Shown: one piece after another, positions 11,401-24,000 of the stretch
Layout of the letters: every line of letters starts with the position of its first letter
How positions within the stretch are numbered: position 1 is the first letter of the stretch
Assembly (NCBI GenBank): GCA_037176905.1
Contig: JBBBWG010022335.1
Location: 10,834-64,007 of the forward strand
Direction of reading: 5' to 3'
Origin: Azolla pinnata
Taxonomy: Eukaryota; Streptophyta; Polypodiopsida; Salviniales; Salviniaceae
Length of the DNA stretch: 53,174 nucleotides
The notes under the pieces: model-generated
Seen by the model: the letters and a program-made list of their open reading frames with translations, nothing else
The model's database searches: none
What the model was told of the DNA's origin: nothing
Translations under genes and position numbers: made by a program

Positions 11401-11960
11401 GTGGTGTTCTTCTCCAACGCCTTCGCACCTATTACCTTCTTTTCCGATGATTCATCGTCATCCAAAACCTTCTTTTCTGATGAATTCTCGTTTGATACAC
11501 TCTTCTCGGGTGGATCCTTCACCGTCTTCGAATCGGTGACTTTCTCTTTTCCACCGCAGGCCTTTTGCAATCCTTGATCCTGGGCTTTCTTCTTCTCGAG
11601 GATCGCAGCTATGGCAGAGTCTCTCTGCACCTTCACACGAGCCAAGGATGCTTCCTCCCTCTTCCGCACAGAGCTCTCTCTCTTCTCCAGACCTTTACGG
11701 ACCTCGTCCATCTTGGCATCGAACTCCCTCTCTCTCTCGGCGAGCTCTTTGAACTTCTGCTGCAGGGATCGCTCCGCTAACCCGAAGCTTCGCTCGAGAT
11801 CTTGCCATTTCCCGATGCAGGAAGAGATGAGGTTGCGGTGGCCTTCGAGAGCGGACAGGGCTTTGGAGGCCTTCTCTCTTCTGCTGGAAATGGAAGCGAG
11901 AGCGGTCGACATGGTTTCCTCGGCAGAAGGGGGGCAGGAAGGGGGAGAAGACGCCGCCAT
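8485..11960 (-). CDS. FRIGIDA-like protein
   Basis: Three coding exons on the minus strand, 11960-10544, 9500-9325 and 9231-8485, joined by GT-AG introns of 1043 and 93 bp, give 779 aa with consistent phases. Residues about 20-135 form a charged coiled coil (ALEGHRNLISSCIGKWQDLE). Residues about 135-295 are a K/E/D-rich low-complexity linker. The Frigida domain starts near residue 302 (LLVERNDGKGLREF) and runs to about 590, with KACQACILLLSNL, FLQFLATFGL and LIKEGKPLQAISFASSFG as in plant FRI/FRL proteins. The C-terminal 190 residues are rich in S, G, Y, N and P. The family consists of nuclear scaffolds; FRI in Arabidopsis activates FLC, but members such as FRL3/FRL4 and non-seed homologues have less defined roles. 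I cannot assign a specific paralogue. The 5' side has (GA)n, (CCCTAA)n and (GAA)n tracts. Confidence 0.92.
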
Positions 11961-11975
11961 GAGGAAAAGAGAGGC

Positions 11976-12180
11976 GAGAGAGAGAGAGAGAGAGAGAGAG
12001 AGATTCAGAAGAAAGAGGCGCTAGATCGTGTGAGGGATGGGGGAGGAAGAGGAAGAAGCCATGGTCGCTGCGGAGGATAGACAGGGAAACCCTAACCCTA
12101 ACCCTAACCCTAACCCTAATCTGCAGGAAACCTGCAGCAGGAAGAAGAAGAAGAAGAAGAAGAAGAAAGAAGAAGAAACG
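11976..12180 (-). promoter_or_regulatory. Upstream region of FRIGIDA-like gene: GA, (CCCTAA)n and GAA tracts
   Basis: Just upstream of the start codon lie a pure GA/CT run (11976-12003), five head-to-tail CCCTAA units (12087-12120) and a GAA/TTC run (12136-12178). Telo-box motifs (AAACCCTAA) and CT-rich tracts are known near transcription starts of plant housekeeping genes. The position fits a 5' leader or core promoter; the exact start site is not visible. Confidence 0.5.
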
Positions 12181-12240
12181 CAGATGCAGAAACAAAACCC
12201 TAATCTTGTCATAGAGAAATTAAGGAAGACAAAACACTGC

Positions 12241-13440
12241 ATTTAAGTCGGTTAAGCCGAGTGATTAACAACTAATTACATCGCTAATCAGGCCGACGAC
12301 GCCGATCTCGCGCTCGTTAAACACGACGAGCGATTGCGAAGAGAGCGATTAAGCGTACGAAGCGAAACTCTAATCTTAATCTTATCAGGGAGAGAAATTA
12401 AGGGAAACATTAAAAACAGTGCGCATGCTCCGGTTAAACCGAACGATTAGCGCCGATGGCGTCGCTAATCGCTCGCGATCGTTGCATTGGCGAAGACGAT
12501 GTATTTAACTTGTCGACAGGAGGAGCTCGCAATGATAACGGAACGAAACCCCGATCTTATCACAGAGAAATTAATATGAGCCGATCGGCGCTAATGACAT
12601 TCTCTAATCGCTCGATCGGTCAATCGGTCGTGTGGAGAAAAACCGCTAGAATAAGAAAATGAAGAGGAGATACATGAAAGCACAAATGAAGGTGGTTATG
12701 TCGAGGAAGTTGATTCTAGCTTCGACTACTGCTTCGAGGTAGCTTGCGGTGATTGTTCGATTGGTGACGACGATATATCGAACTTGTTAACACGATCTGA
12801 TTGACTACGCCAATTCGATCGTATAGGACGATTGACTGTATTCCTAACTCGGGGTCGATCAGAGGATTAGCGCTAATGACATTGCATATGAAAACAAAGC
12901 GTCTTTCTGTAGAAGGTTTTTGGCCACACTTCGGGGGGATGTTTTCAGAAGGCTGTATCCGTTCTTCTCGTCTTCTAGAAGCTTCCAAAGAGTTCAAGAA
13001 GCTCACCAAGCTCTCTTTGTTGAAATTTTCAAAGGCTTTTTTGCCTACATGCAGAGCCCAGAAACATGTATGAATTATTAAATAACACAAATGCTCATCA
13101 CCTTCGCATTCTGCACTCAGCTTGGTCACTAACTAGCACACACTCGATCTGCATAAGGATCTGTAACAATTCATGACATAATCCGTGGTGATTATGGTGG
13201 TTAGCTTGGTCGACGAATCAGAGATCGCCGGCACTTTATGTAAACCATTAACACCATGCCACGTTTAACGCACAGTTTAACAAGAGAATCGCCAAAATTG
13301 TGCATTCTTAACAGTTCCATTTTGATCAAACTCAAAACAAATACGCGGTAAAAAGGAGATTATTCTTATTTGATCGATGGAGCATTCTATGATACGAAAA
13401 AAAAAAGGACTTGTTTCTGGAACTTGGGCAACCCCAGTTG
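12241..13440. other. Intergenic region, no gene seen
   Basis: From about 12240 to 12660 the DNA is full of short ATTA/TAAT motifs set in CGATC- and GCTCG-rich sequence, such as CGATTAGCGC and GCTAATCGCTCG, arranged irregularly. No conserved protein, RNA gene or element end is recognised through 13440. Confidence 0.5.
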
Positions 13441-13865
13441 TCCATAGTACACGCAACCTCACCTCAACCCTAATACCTAATACCATAAACCTACCATAAA
13501 CCTGATACCCTAATACCTAATACCCCAGTATACACTACCATAAACCTTAATACCTAATACCCTAATACCCGATTACTAAAACCTAATCTAATCCCAATCT
13601 TCTTAATCTCTCTTTCAAACCCTAATCCATTTTCTAATCCCAATCTTTCTAATCTCTCTTCTCAACCTTAATCATTTGCTAATCTCATTCTTCCTAATCT
13701 CTCTTCTAAACCCTAATGCCTTTTCTAATCCCAGACTTCCTAATCTCTCTAATAAGCCCTAATCCTTTTGCTAATCTCATCTTCCTACTCTCTCTCCTAA
13801 ACCCTAAACTCTTTCTAATCTTAATCTTCTTAATCTCTCTCTAAAACCCTAACTCTCTCATTAAT
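13440..13865. repeat. Degenerate CCCTAA-derived tandem array
   Basis: The left part is built of CTAATACC/CATAAACC variants. The right part (about 13580-13865) is about six copies of a unit near 48 bp that contains TTCTAATCCCAATCTTC, TAATCTCTCTT and CAAACCCTAATCC. It reads as a diverged telomere-type repeat, oriented CCCTAA on the plus strand, opposite to the 1320-1935 array. Confidence 0.7.
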
Positions 13866-15415
13866 TTCTATATTTTATTTATATTTATTCTCCTAAATTT
13901 GGGGACACCTTTGTAGTAATATTCAATAATTAAAATCATACTTCTTTGAATCTCTCAACAAATTGTCAATCTCCCGGTTTAGAACCGGCCCAGTGGTTCC
14001 ACCCGGACACATATGTTTTGAGCTTTATAGCCCAAATATTACGACAACGGTCATCGATCATACCTTGGCATTAGAATCATTTATCACTCAGCAAAATTGT
14101 GATTTTGCGTCTCATAACTAACGAGCAGAAGCACAACGCCACAACAGAACAGGAGAACGGAAGCGGACGGCTAAAAATCAATCTCTCAGATGAGCGCATT
14201 CTTCGACACCGTGAGCTCGACTGTGCCAGATGCCTTGTAGTCCTCGGCGACAACGTGGAAGTGCATCTTCCTTTGCTCTGTATGAGCTATATATATGTAT
14301 ATGTATGTAGAACAGGTTTGTCTGTCTGGCTCTGTTCAGAAGGTAGAGATTTCCTGCGGAGAGAGCCTCGAGCGCTTCTGAGAAAAGATTGATGGTTGAG
14401 GAAGGAGTCGGCGATTGATCACCTCATCCTTGCTTTATTTGCAGATTGGGGAGGGAGGGACAGGGGGGCCCAGAAGACCCTGGGGATCGATTGATCGATT
14501 TCGCGCTATCTGAAACCGTGCGATATGCCAAGATCATGCATGCATGAAGTCGTCGCCAACACCTCAGACCTCAAGCCTGATCCGAGATAGATGCCGTGCA
14601 CTATATCTGGAATCCGACGAGATCACGGAATATTCTCTCAAGCATTAACATGCCCATGTCATTGCATCCTTCCTATATGATGGAATCTCCCTTCTTTTTT
14701 TTACTAGGTGCTAGTTGGCCATATGGAGTTCACACACTGTGGACGCATATATTGTGAACCCACGATGCATTTGTGCTGCAGCACGCGTGAGAATCCATCA
14801 TCCTTGCTACATAAGTTGGATAAGTTATGGGTATAACCTTAGGAACTAGTTTATAAGAATTGTTTTAAGGGTAGGATGAGTGAGAAATCAGTTATCTTAG
14901 GATTAGGAGAAACCTATCAATCTAGTCAGTAGACATTATGTGAACACACCTAGTGGTAAGAGAGCCCTACAAGTTTTGACACGTACGAAAGGGAGTAGCT
15001 ACCTCGGTGCCTTGCGACATCTCGAGATACACCAAAAACTCTCTTGTTGAGGCCAGACTTTCTATCATTGGATTTGTACCTATCAGTTTCCAATTGATAA
15101 TCTAATGTAATTTTCTATGGCATGCGATACAAATTATATATTTGATTTGTTTTCAGTCCCTCGCTCGAGGATGGTTGGTGTCGTTAATCACTTTTAATGC
15201 ATTCTATTCTCTCTAATCTTCTCTTTAATGTTGCTCTTCATTAGTAGATCCACAATAGGAGAGCTGGTTGGGAAGATCCGAAGCTTCGGTTGAGCTAGTC
15301 AATTTGCACACAACATGCATGCGTATATACGTACATACATTCATGCACCTTACGCATACATACATGTATGCACAACTCATACACATGCATGCATCCTTTA
15401 TCAAGAGCAACCATT
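13866..15415. other. Intergenic region, no gene seen
   Basis: Unique AT-rich DNA with no convincing coding sequence. Short frames near 14189-14270 (both strands) have protein-like composition but no support. The 14700-15180 part has the look of old dispersed repeat DNA, but no terminal repeats, primer-binding site or polyprotein could be recognised. Confidence 0.5.
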
Positions 15416-15419
15416 TGCA

Positions 15420-16760
15420 TAAAAAAACTCATACCTTCTTCGTATAATATCGGATTTTAGACTTTCAACACTTTAATTAAATCTAATGAAGGAGACTATC
15501 ATTTGGCATTAAAAATTTTAGAATTTGAAACTGTAGGCGAGAGATACAAATGAAAAAGTAAATATGTGTCACATATAAGGAAGGGAAAGCCGACAAGAAC
15601 GACCATTTACATAAAAAAACTCATACCATCCTCATATGATATTAGATTTTAAACTTTAAACACTTGAATTAAAGCTCACGGAGTAAGCTATCAACGACAT
15701 CAAAAAAATTGAAATTTAAAACTCAAGGTGAGAGATACAAATGAAAAGTTAACGGTGTGTCACAAAGTATTAAGAGACAAACAAGAGCAACTGCCTTCGT
15801 CGAAAACCTCATAACTTCCTCATATAATATCAGATGTTAGACATTAAACACTAGAATCAAAGCTAAGGAATTAAGTTATCGTATGATAATAAAAATTTAA
15901 AAATTTTAAACTCTAGGTGAAAGATACAAGAGAAAAAGTAATGGTGAGTCACAAATAAGGATCCAAAAGACAAGAGTAATCATTTGCATCAACAAGCTCA
16001 TAACTTCCTCGTATGATATCGTATTTTAGACTTCAAACACTTGAATCAAAGCTACCAAGTTTCCTATCATTTAACATAAAAAAAATTTAATTTTAAAACT
16101 TTAGGCAAGTGATATAAATAAAAAAGTAAAGGTGTGCCACAAATGAGGAAGGAAAAGACAAGAGCGACTGTTTGCATCAACAAGCTCATACCTTCCTCGT
16201 ATGATATCGGATTTTAGACTTCAAATACTTTAATCAAAGTTAACGGAGTAACCTATCATTTAGCATTAAACATTTTTAATTTTGAAACTCATGGCGAGAG
16301 ATACGAAAGAGAAAATAAAGGTATGTTATAAAGTAAGAAGAGAGACAATAGTGATTGTTTGGATCGAAAGGCTCATACCTTCCTCGTATGATATCCGATT
16401 TTAGAGTTCAAACACTTCAATTAGAGTTCACGAAATAATTATCATATAACATTGAAATTTTAAAAATTTAAAACATGATGTGAGCGATACCGAAAAAATA
16501 AGTAAATATGTGTCACAGATTAGGGAGAGAAAGATAAGAGCGACCGCCTGTATTAAAAAGCTTATAGCTTTCTCGTATAATATTAGAATTTAGATTTTAA
16601 ACATAAGCTATCATATGATGTCAAAAAGTTTAAAATTTCATACTCTTGGCGAGAGAAACGAAGGTAAAAGTAAAGGTGTGTCACATATTACGAAGAAAAA
16701 AAATAAGGGTGGCCGTTTGCATCAAGAAGCTCATAATTGTTTATGTGATGTGCCAAAACC
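15420..16760. repeat. Satellite-like tandem repeat, unit about 188 bp
   Basis: The phrase CTCATA(C/A)CTTCCTCGTATGATAT recurs at 15428, 15620, 15808, 15997, 16185, 16372, 16561 and 16730 in diverged form. The spacings are 192, 188, 189, 188, 187, 189 and 169 bp. Each unit also carries a TTAGACTT(C/T)AAACACTT block, a TATCATTTG block, GCGAGAGATAC and GTGTGTCACA. Sequence identity between copies is modest, so the array is old. There are no open frames of interest. Confidence 0.88.
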
Positions 16761-17067
16761 TTTGCGAGCAAATTAACACCTCCTATTGATGCAATTAGCG
16801 AAATTTGGTCCATGATTTATTCACACTCTTAGAGGCTACTCTGATAGCCTTTCTGATCATTCAGCTTGTGATATGTTTTTTATAGACAATGATATCATTC
16901 TCATTTGTTTGAGATACATACTAATATTGATTGTTACATGTAATTATTCTCCCCAAAGGTGGCTTTTTCCACCTCCATAGCAGTAGTAGTTACACACAAT
17001 GAATATGAATGACCCATTTCGCATTGTTTATAAGTAATGACGAGATAAAATTTGGGAAAAAAGTCGC

Positions 17068-17818
17068 GCACATGTGTGCACACCACGCACACATACACAC
17101 ATGCATGTACACATGCACACATGCATGCGCACATACACACATGCATACACAAATGCATGCACACATACACACACATGCATGCACACATACACACACATGC
17201 ATGCACACATACACACATGCATGCACACATACGCACACATGTATGCACAAATGCACACGTGCATACACAAATGCATGCACGCATACACACAGACAGACAC
17301 ACATGCATGCACACATACACACACATGCATGCACACATACACACACATGAATGCACACATACATACACGCAACACGCATGCATATGCACACATGCACACA
17401 TACGTACATTCAGCAAGCATACACACATGCATGCACACATACACACACATGCATGCACACATACATACACGCAACATGCATGCATATGCACACATGCACA
17501 CATACGTACATTCAGCAAGCATACACACATGCATGCACACAGACAGACACACATGCATGCACACATACACACACATGCATGCACACATACACACACATGA
17601 ATGCACACATACNNNNNNNNNNNNNNNNNNNNNNNNNNNNNNNNNNNNNNNNNNNNNNNNNNNNNNNNNNNNNNNNNNNNNNNNNNNNNNNNNNNNNNNN
17701 NNNNNNNNNNNNATACACGCAACACGCATGCATATGCACACATGCACACATACGTACATTCAGCAAGCATACACACATGCATACATACATACATGCATAC
17801 ATACATGCATATTGGCAC
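17068..17818. repeat. CA/CATGCA microsatellite with about 250-bp higher-order unit
   Basis: Alternating purine-pyrimidine DNA made of CACACATACACACATGCATG variants. Above the short unit there is higher-order order: AGACAGAC occurs at 17291 and 17541, exactly 250 bp apart, and CAGCAAGCATACACAC occurs at 17411, 17513 and 17761. Long frames across it on both strands (HTCMHTYTHA or MCVYVCMHVC types) are artefacts of the repeat. It is interrupted by the gap at 17613-17712. Confidence 0.93.
17613..17712. other. Assembly gap (100 N)
   Basis: Exactly 100 N, the usual placeholder for a gap of unknown length. It lies inside the microsatellite array. The left and right flanks match neighbouring bases of another copy (17362 and 17363), so the missing length may be zero or whole repeat units. 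Confidence 0.97.
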
Positions 17819-17937
17819 AAAAGCCGCAGGGTTTTAGTAGTCTCTTCTTCTTTTTCTTCTTCTTCTTCTTCTTCTTCGCAGGCGAAGCGAAAGGAAAGGA
17901 GCACACCAGCGAAGCCCTGCGTCTCAGAGCAGAAGCT

Positions 17938-17948
17938 ATGGTATGTTG

Positions 17949-18010
<62 letters not shown>

Positions 18011-21000
18011 TCCCATCCTGTGATCCGGGTCTTTCTTTGTGAACTGGAGAGGTAGCTGCAGGAGCTATTTCTTCTGTAGCCTCTGTTTAGATTATCGAAA
18101 TGTTTTTCAAGATTCAGCGAGCTAAACATAAGAGAGGAGGAGAAAGAGAGATTTTTCTCTTTTTCTTTTCCTCCCTCCCTTCCTTCCTTCCTTCCTTCTT
18201 CTTCTTCTGGAAGAGAGAAGTGAACAATGGAAGGAAGGAGACTAGAAGGAAGAAAGAAAGGAGGCCTTTTTTTTGTTCTTGTGTTTATCTCATTTCTTCT
18301 TCTTCGTGTTTTTTCTAAAATTGTCACAGGTAGTGAGTAAAGTGGTTGAAGCAGTGGGCTTCAGCTTCTATAATGAAGAAGAAGTTCGTGCCATGAGTGT
18401 GAAGCATATAACAGCACCCATCATTATGGATTCTCTCGGTAGACCTGTTCCTGGTGGCTTGTACGACCCTTCCTTAGGTCCGCTGGAGCAATCTGGAAGG
18501 TTCGGAGAACATCCTCTACCTTCTCAATCAATTCTTATTTTCCGTTCACTGGATTGGGTTACGACATGTGAATTTTTACAGTCTTTCAACTTCTAATCGA
18601 TCTTTGATTCCCTCGGCATTCTTGTGTATTTTCTGTTGTAAATCCACTTGTTAAACAGAAGGTAAGTAAGAACCGTATCTGTGATTTTTAACCTGTCATG
18701 ATATCCTCAAGCTTTAATGCATGGTTGGTCTATATGAATTTTTTCATTGTTTTGTAAATGCTTTGCTTTCCTGTTTCGTAATCTTTTTTCTCATTTAGAT
18801 TTTACATTAAGATAAATATGCATGATTTGTTGTTTGTAAAAACCGTGGGAATGTTTTGTAATTTGATTCATAGTTTGGGAATTTTTACGCCGTTCTTTTA
18901 TTATTGTGTGAAAATCATGTCTGCAACTGATTGCTTGTAGTTAGTAAAGGAACATCATGGAATTTATTTCAGAGATGGTTTTTAATGCATTTTTTCAGCC
19001 AAGTTGTCTGCAACTGTTGTTTTCTTTGTTTTGTGTATATTTCTGTATGCAACGCATTGATGGAAGCTCATTTTTCATAAAGCATACGCCACAATCATAG
19101 TTTGTAATACTTGTAGTAATTCTTCAAAACTCTTTCTGTATTGTGCAGTTGTATCACATGTGGTGAGGGAGCTCTTCAGTGTCCAGGCCATTTTGGGCAT
19201 ATTGAGCTTGCATTGCCAGTCTATAATCCTTTAGTCTTTAATCCTCTTGTCAAGATTCTCAAGCATATTTGTCTCTTCTGCCATCATTTCAAAATGAAAA
19301 CAGAAAAGGTTAGCAACTATGATTTCTAGACATATAAAAATCATGTCGAATCAATGATTTCTACTAGAGTCTGCACGTTTTTGATGTCGCTGGATTTTAT
19401 GGTTTCGATTTTTGATATGCTGGATAATTGCCTACCAGGTTCAAAGGTATGCCGATTTGCTAGAGATGCTTTACAAAGGTCAACAAATTGATCTACTTAG
19501 TTGTGGAGTGGATATCGAAGAAGACACCAAAACTAGGAGTAATTTGAGGAATCTAGACTCAGAGCTTGAGAATATAAACCCTGCAAAACAGACGTTCACA
19601 GGTGGAACGATGGATGCATTCAAAAGCTTGTTGAAAAGGTTTATGGATGATATGCCAAAATCTAAGTGTGACAACTGCAAGGCAAATGTTCCAACTCTAA
19701 GGAGTGAAGGTGTCGGTAAAATTTTTCAGGTACCCTTGTCTTGTTTGTACATCTGTCGAAAGCTTTTGCGAGTTTTATTCAATCATATCGAATCTCTCTT
19801 TTTGGATCCAGCTAGCTCTGCAGAAAAGCAAGCTGAATACAAATTTAATGAATGGTTATAGACTCGATTTGGCTTCGCTTATGGGAGATGTATCCATAAA
19901 CCAGAAAAACCTCGATGCTGGTAACTCATTAACATGTACTGATGACTCTGCTTTGGCTGCAAAAGTCCACAAAGGACCAAAAAGAAGTTTAAAAGATGCG
20001 GGTGTATCTGCCATAGAAGTACCTGATACAGATTTATGCAATAAGCTTAGATATCTTACGACATTTGAGGTACACCCTTTACTTCTCAAATATGATTTCT
20101 TTCAACGTTTTTTTTTTCCATTCACGAGGACAAGTTCCAACAGATGTTATGGACTAATGGCAGTTTTAGATTTTCCTTTTGGAGAACTAAAGGCTCGTTA
20201 TTAAGAAGTGACTTATCTCCAGCAGTAAGGCCTGAATGGCAGTTGATATATGATATACAAAATAACATTAAGTCATTGCAGTCACAAAGTTTGGGCCATT
20301 TTATGTCTTCCAAACTGTTGTCATCATCCGTTTTCCACAGCCATGTTGATCTGTACCACAATCTCCTGCAATCTTAATGCACGCTGCCTATAGAATGTGT
20401 ACCCCAAAGTTTCTTCTACATATGACTGTTTGGATATCTATTTATTGGTACTATTAGCAATTATTTCATTGTTTTGAGGATATGGAAGGTCCTTGCAGAA
20501 AGTTTAATTGGGAATGTCTAGTTGAGAGGTTTTGCGTGTGCACCTTCCGTGGGTTATTATGACAAAGCTGGGATGAAGAAAAGACCTGCAGGAATCATTA
20601 ACAATGTAATGGAAAGGTAGATGAAAATGGTTAATGGAGATGGTATGAGAGGTAGAATCTGCGAGTACCATAAATGTCATACAATATTAACTTGAGATGA
20701 TTGAAAATTTAAAGAGTTGTTATATTTGTATCATTCTTTTATTATAGTCATTCTGGGTTTTTGATAAACATCATAATTCATTAATTGATGAAAACTATTT
20801 AATAAGCATTATCCATCCGTAGGTGAAATCACACGTATGTCGATTATGGGTTAAAGAGAACCGCATTTGCTCTCTTATATGGGATGTGCAAAACTATTAT
20901 GATAGAGGAAATAAGAAGCTGATGGGGCCATCTGATTTCTTCATAGAAGCTTTGCTTGTTCCACCCAATAGATTCAGACCTCCCAACATGCTAAATGGAG

Positions 21001-24000
21001 CAGTAAGTATCTATTTCTATGAAAGTTAGTTTTTTCCTTATTTTTGTAATGTTGGTCTGTATGTATCACAGCGAACGTTTTGTTGATAATGGATGCATTC
21101 TATGTTATTAATTTTCAAAGTGAAAAAAGGGTCATTAAGATTATGGTGGCAATTAAGAAGGGAAAGAGATTCTCTGTGAGTATGTATGCAGATAATTAGC
21201 TTGGCTTACATATATCTAATTGACGTTCAGGATTATCATATAGTGGGTTGGTAAAGCATTCAGGATTATGGAACATAATGTGAATGCATAATATTTTAAT
21301 TGTGCAGTGATGATTATTAGATTGATCGTATTTGGAAGGAAAGATCGGTCAGGGAGCACAATATGAATTGTTGTATGGATGAGCATTTGGCTTCATTAGT
21401 GAATGAAGCCAAGAAGTTGAAGTTCTTTATATGTTTACGTATGGCAGCTTGCATAAAAAAAATTCTCAATGATGGTTATATAATATGGTCTGCATGCTAA
21501 TTATTATCATGTACTTTCTAAAATAGATCGGATATTTTTCATTTTCCGTAGATAATGGAGCACCCAATGAATGTTCTTTATGCTGATCTGCTGCAAGCAA
21601 ACATGAATCTTATGAATGTGCTCCGTGCAAGCTCAAATAAAGAGAACATTGATGCAATGGCTGCTGTTAATTCTGCACAAGTGACTTCACTGTGGTTGAG
21701 CCTACAGAACTGTGCAAACAAGCTGATTGACAGTTCTTCTGGTGAGATACTATTTCCGTAATACATCTTTTGTCATGTTTGTCCCTAATAGAGCTGGAAT
21801 GTTTAACGGGTGAGTATCATGCATATAAATTTCACCTTCATGACCACTAGAGTTCATATTACTCGAGCTCAAAACTATTAATGTCGTGTTGCAAGCGAAA
21901 TTGAGCCTTGTTAACTGTCAAAAGATATAATCCGTGTAAGTCCTTTACAAAAACCCAATAAACATGAGGATTTGGACATGACTTGGGGGTATATTCCTGG
22001 ATGCATCTGATAAATATCATTGGTATAGACTAATAAGCTGTCGAATCAGCTGTGATATTTGCATGAATAACGAAATGTGTTGATAAATTTGTAACATCAG
22101 TTGTATTGGGAAATTATTGGCAGTGATTGGAAAGAAGAGCGAGCAGACTGGCGTAAAGCAACTTCTTGAAAAGAAAGAAGGACTCTTTCGCATGAATCTG
22201 ATGGGAAAGAGAGTGAATTATGCGTGCAGATCTGTCATATCACCGGACCCATATATTGCAGTAAATGAAATTGGAATTCCACCGTACTTTGCAACTCGAC
22301 TCACATACCCAGAGGTGAGTACTTCTCTCTATTTGTACAAACTGTATTTGGATATTTATGGGTTGTACTTTTTTTGGAAAACAGAGGGTTACACATTGGA
22401 ATGCTGATAGATTGAGAGCAGCTGTTGTAAATGGATCCTCAGTTTATCCTGGTGCCACTCACGTGGAAGATGAGTTTGGAGTTCTTGTCAGTTTAAATAA
22501 TTTATCTAGATCGCAACGAGTGGCTGTAAGTAAAACGCTTCTCTCGACACCAAGCTCAACCAGGGGAAGCACAACTGCCTCTATTGGAGGTAACCATAAC
22601 AGCATAAAAGCTGTGGGAAAAACTGTATATCGTCATCTTCGTGATGGAGATGCACTGCTGGTCAACCGTCAGGTTTGTCTATAGCTATTGCAACCGCTCT
22701 GTAGTCCAGATCTTTTTTGATTGCAATGTGTACAACTGCACGTGTGTTGCTGTTAGCTGTTCTCCATAAATTTTTTGCTTCGCCAATGCATACAGCCAAC
22801 TCTTCACAAACCAAGTTTGATGGGGCATATAGCTCGGGTTTTGAAGGGCGAAAAGACACTGCGTCTGCATTATGCGAACTGCAGGTTGGTTCTACAGTTA
22901 AAGATATATTTCTTTAAACTAGTGTTGTGCATCATTCCACATTAGTTTCTCAAGCTAGTCCTCGGCTGCAGTACGTACAATGCAGATTTTGATGGTGATG
23001 AGATGAATGTTCATTTTCCGCAAGATGAAGTTGGAAGAGCTGAAGGATATTGTATCGTAAATGCAAACCAGCAATTTGTGGTCCCAACTAGTGGGAACCC
23101 CATAAGAGGTTTGATTCAGGTAGGTCTTAATTGAATCTGAGGAAGTGTAGTTTAAATATTGTTTTCCCCTCGTAAATGCAGAAGACACCGAAAACGTTGA
23201 GATGTCATTGATAGCAAATTTGAATAGTATGCTCACAAAAACTAAAGCTATTTAATATGGGAAAGCAGTTGCACAGTATCTCCCTAAGTATGAGATCAAA
23301 GATGTGAGGAGCATCCAAACATGTAATGGCAGGACATGCAAGCTGTGACTCTAGGCACATATGTGTTTGATTCTCTATAAAAAGTGGTCTTAACAAAAAC
23401 TAGCTGCACTTACTTGGCCAAGTAGACTGTCTAGTAATAGTTTTTCAGGGTTCTGTAGGTCATGTTTCTGGCTATCTGATAATGTAAAAAGTTTCTCAGG
23501 ATCGTTATGGGGATTCAGTAATGTTCTATTTTCTGAAGTTCAGAGTTTAGGAATCGGGGTGCAAATTGCACTGGTTGCTTTCTTTGCTGTGTTAGTTTTG
23601 AGTACGCTTTGAGATAGACCTACGGTTCAGTTTTGTTATTAGAACCAATTTCTTGAAGTTGTACATGATTAATTTACTGTAACATTTGAAAAGCTTCACT
23701 TCATACTACAAGAGCACAATCATGATGATAATTTTAACAACTGATTGTTTATGCAGTTGTAGATTATCGTCTTCTGCTTGCTTGGTTGTGGCAAAGAAAT
23801 TGCTTGCTTTATGTAAGGATCTGTGAGCTTGGTAAGGATCTGTGAGCTTGGTTCTCATGTGAATGGCCTAGATTATTCAGAAGAGGGAGTCACACCACAT
23901 GGAGCTCTGTGGTTTGCGTTCTCTTCCCACTCTCATAGTATTTAGCCATCAAGGGACAGTGCACACATCGTTGGAAGAATCATTGGATTCTTCCACAACA

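Noticed and set aside
11610..12242. Frames antisense to the first exon of the FRIGIDA-like gene
   Set aside because: Shadow frames of GA-rich and coiled-coil coding DNA; the minus-strand Frigida assignment is clear.
14189..14270. Short frames MSAFFDTVSSTVPDAL (+) and MHFHVVAEDYKASGTVEL (-)
   Set aside because: Both look protein-like but are under 30 codons, overlap on opposite strands, and have no supporting exon or homologue I can name.
14700..15180. Possible old LTR fragment
   Set aside because: No terminal inverted bases, target duplication, primer-binding site, second LTR or polyprotein was found.
17028..17818. Long frames of His/Thr/Ile and Cys/Met/Val type on both strands
   Set aside because: They follow the CA/CATGCA repeat, appear in all frames, cross the N gap and have no conserved domain.
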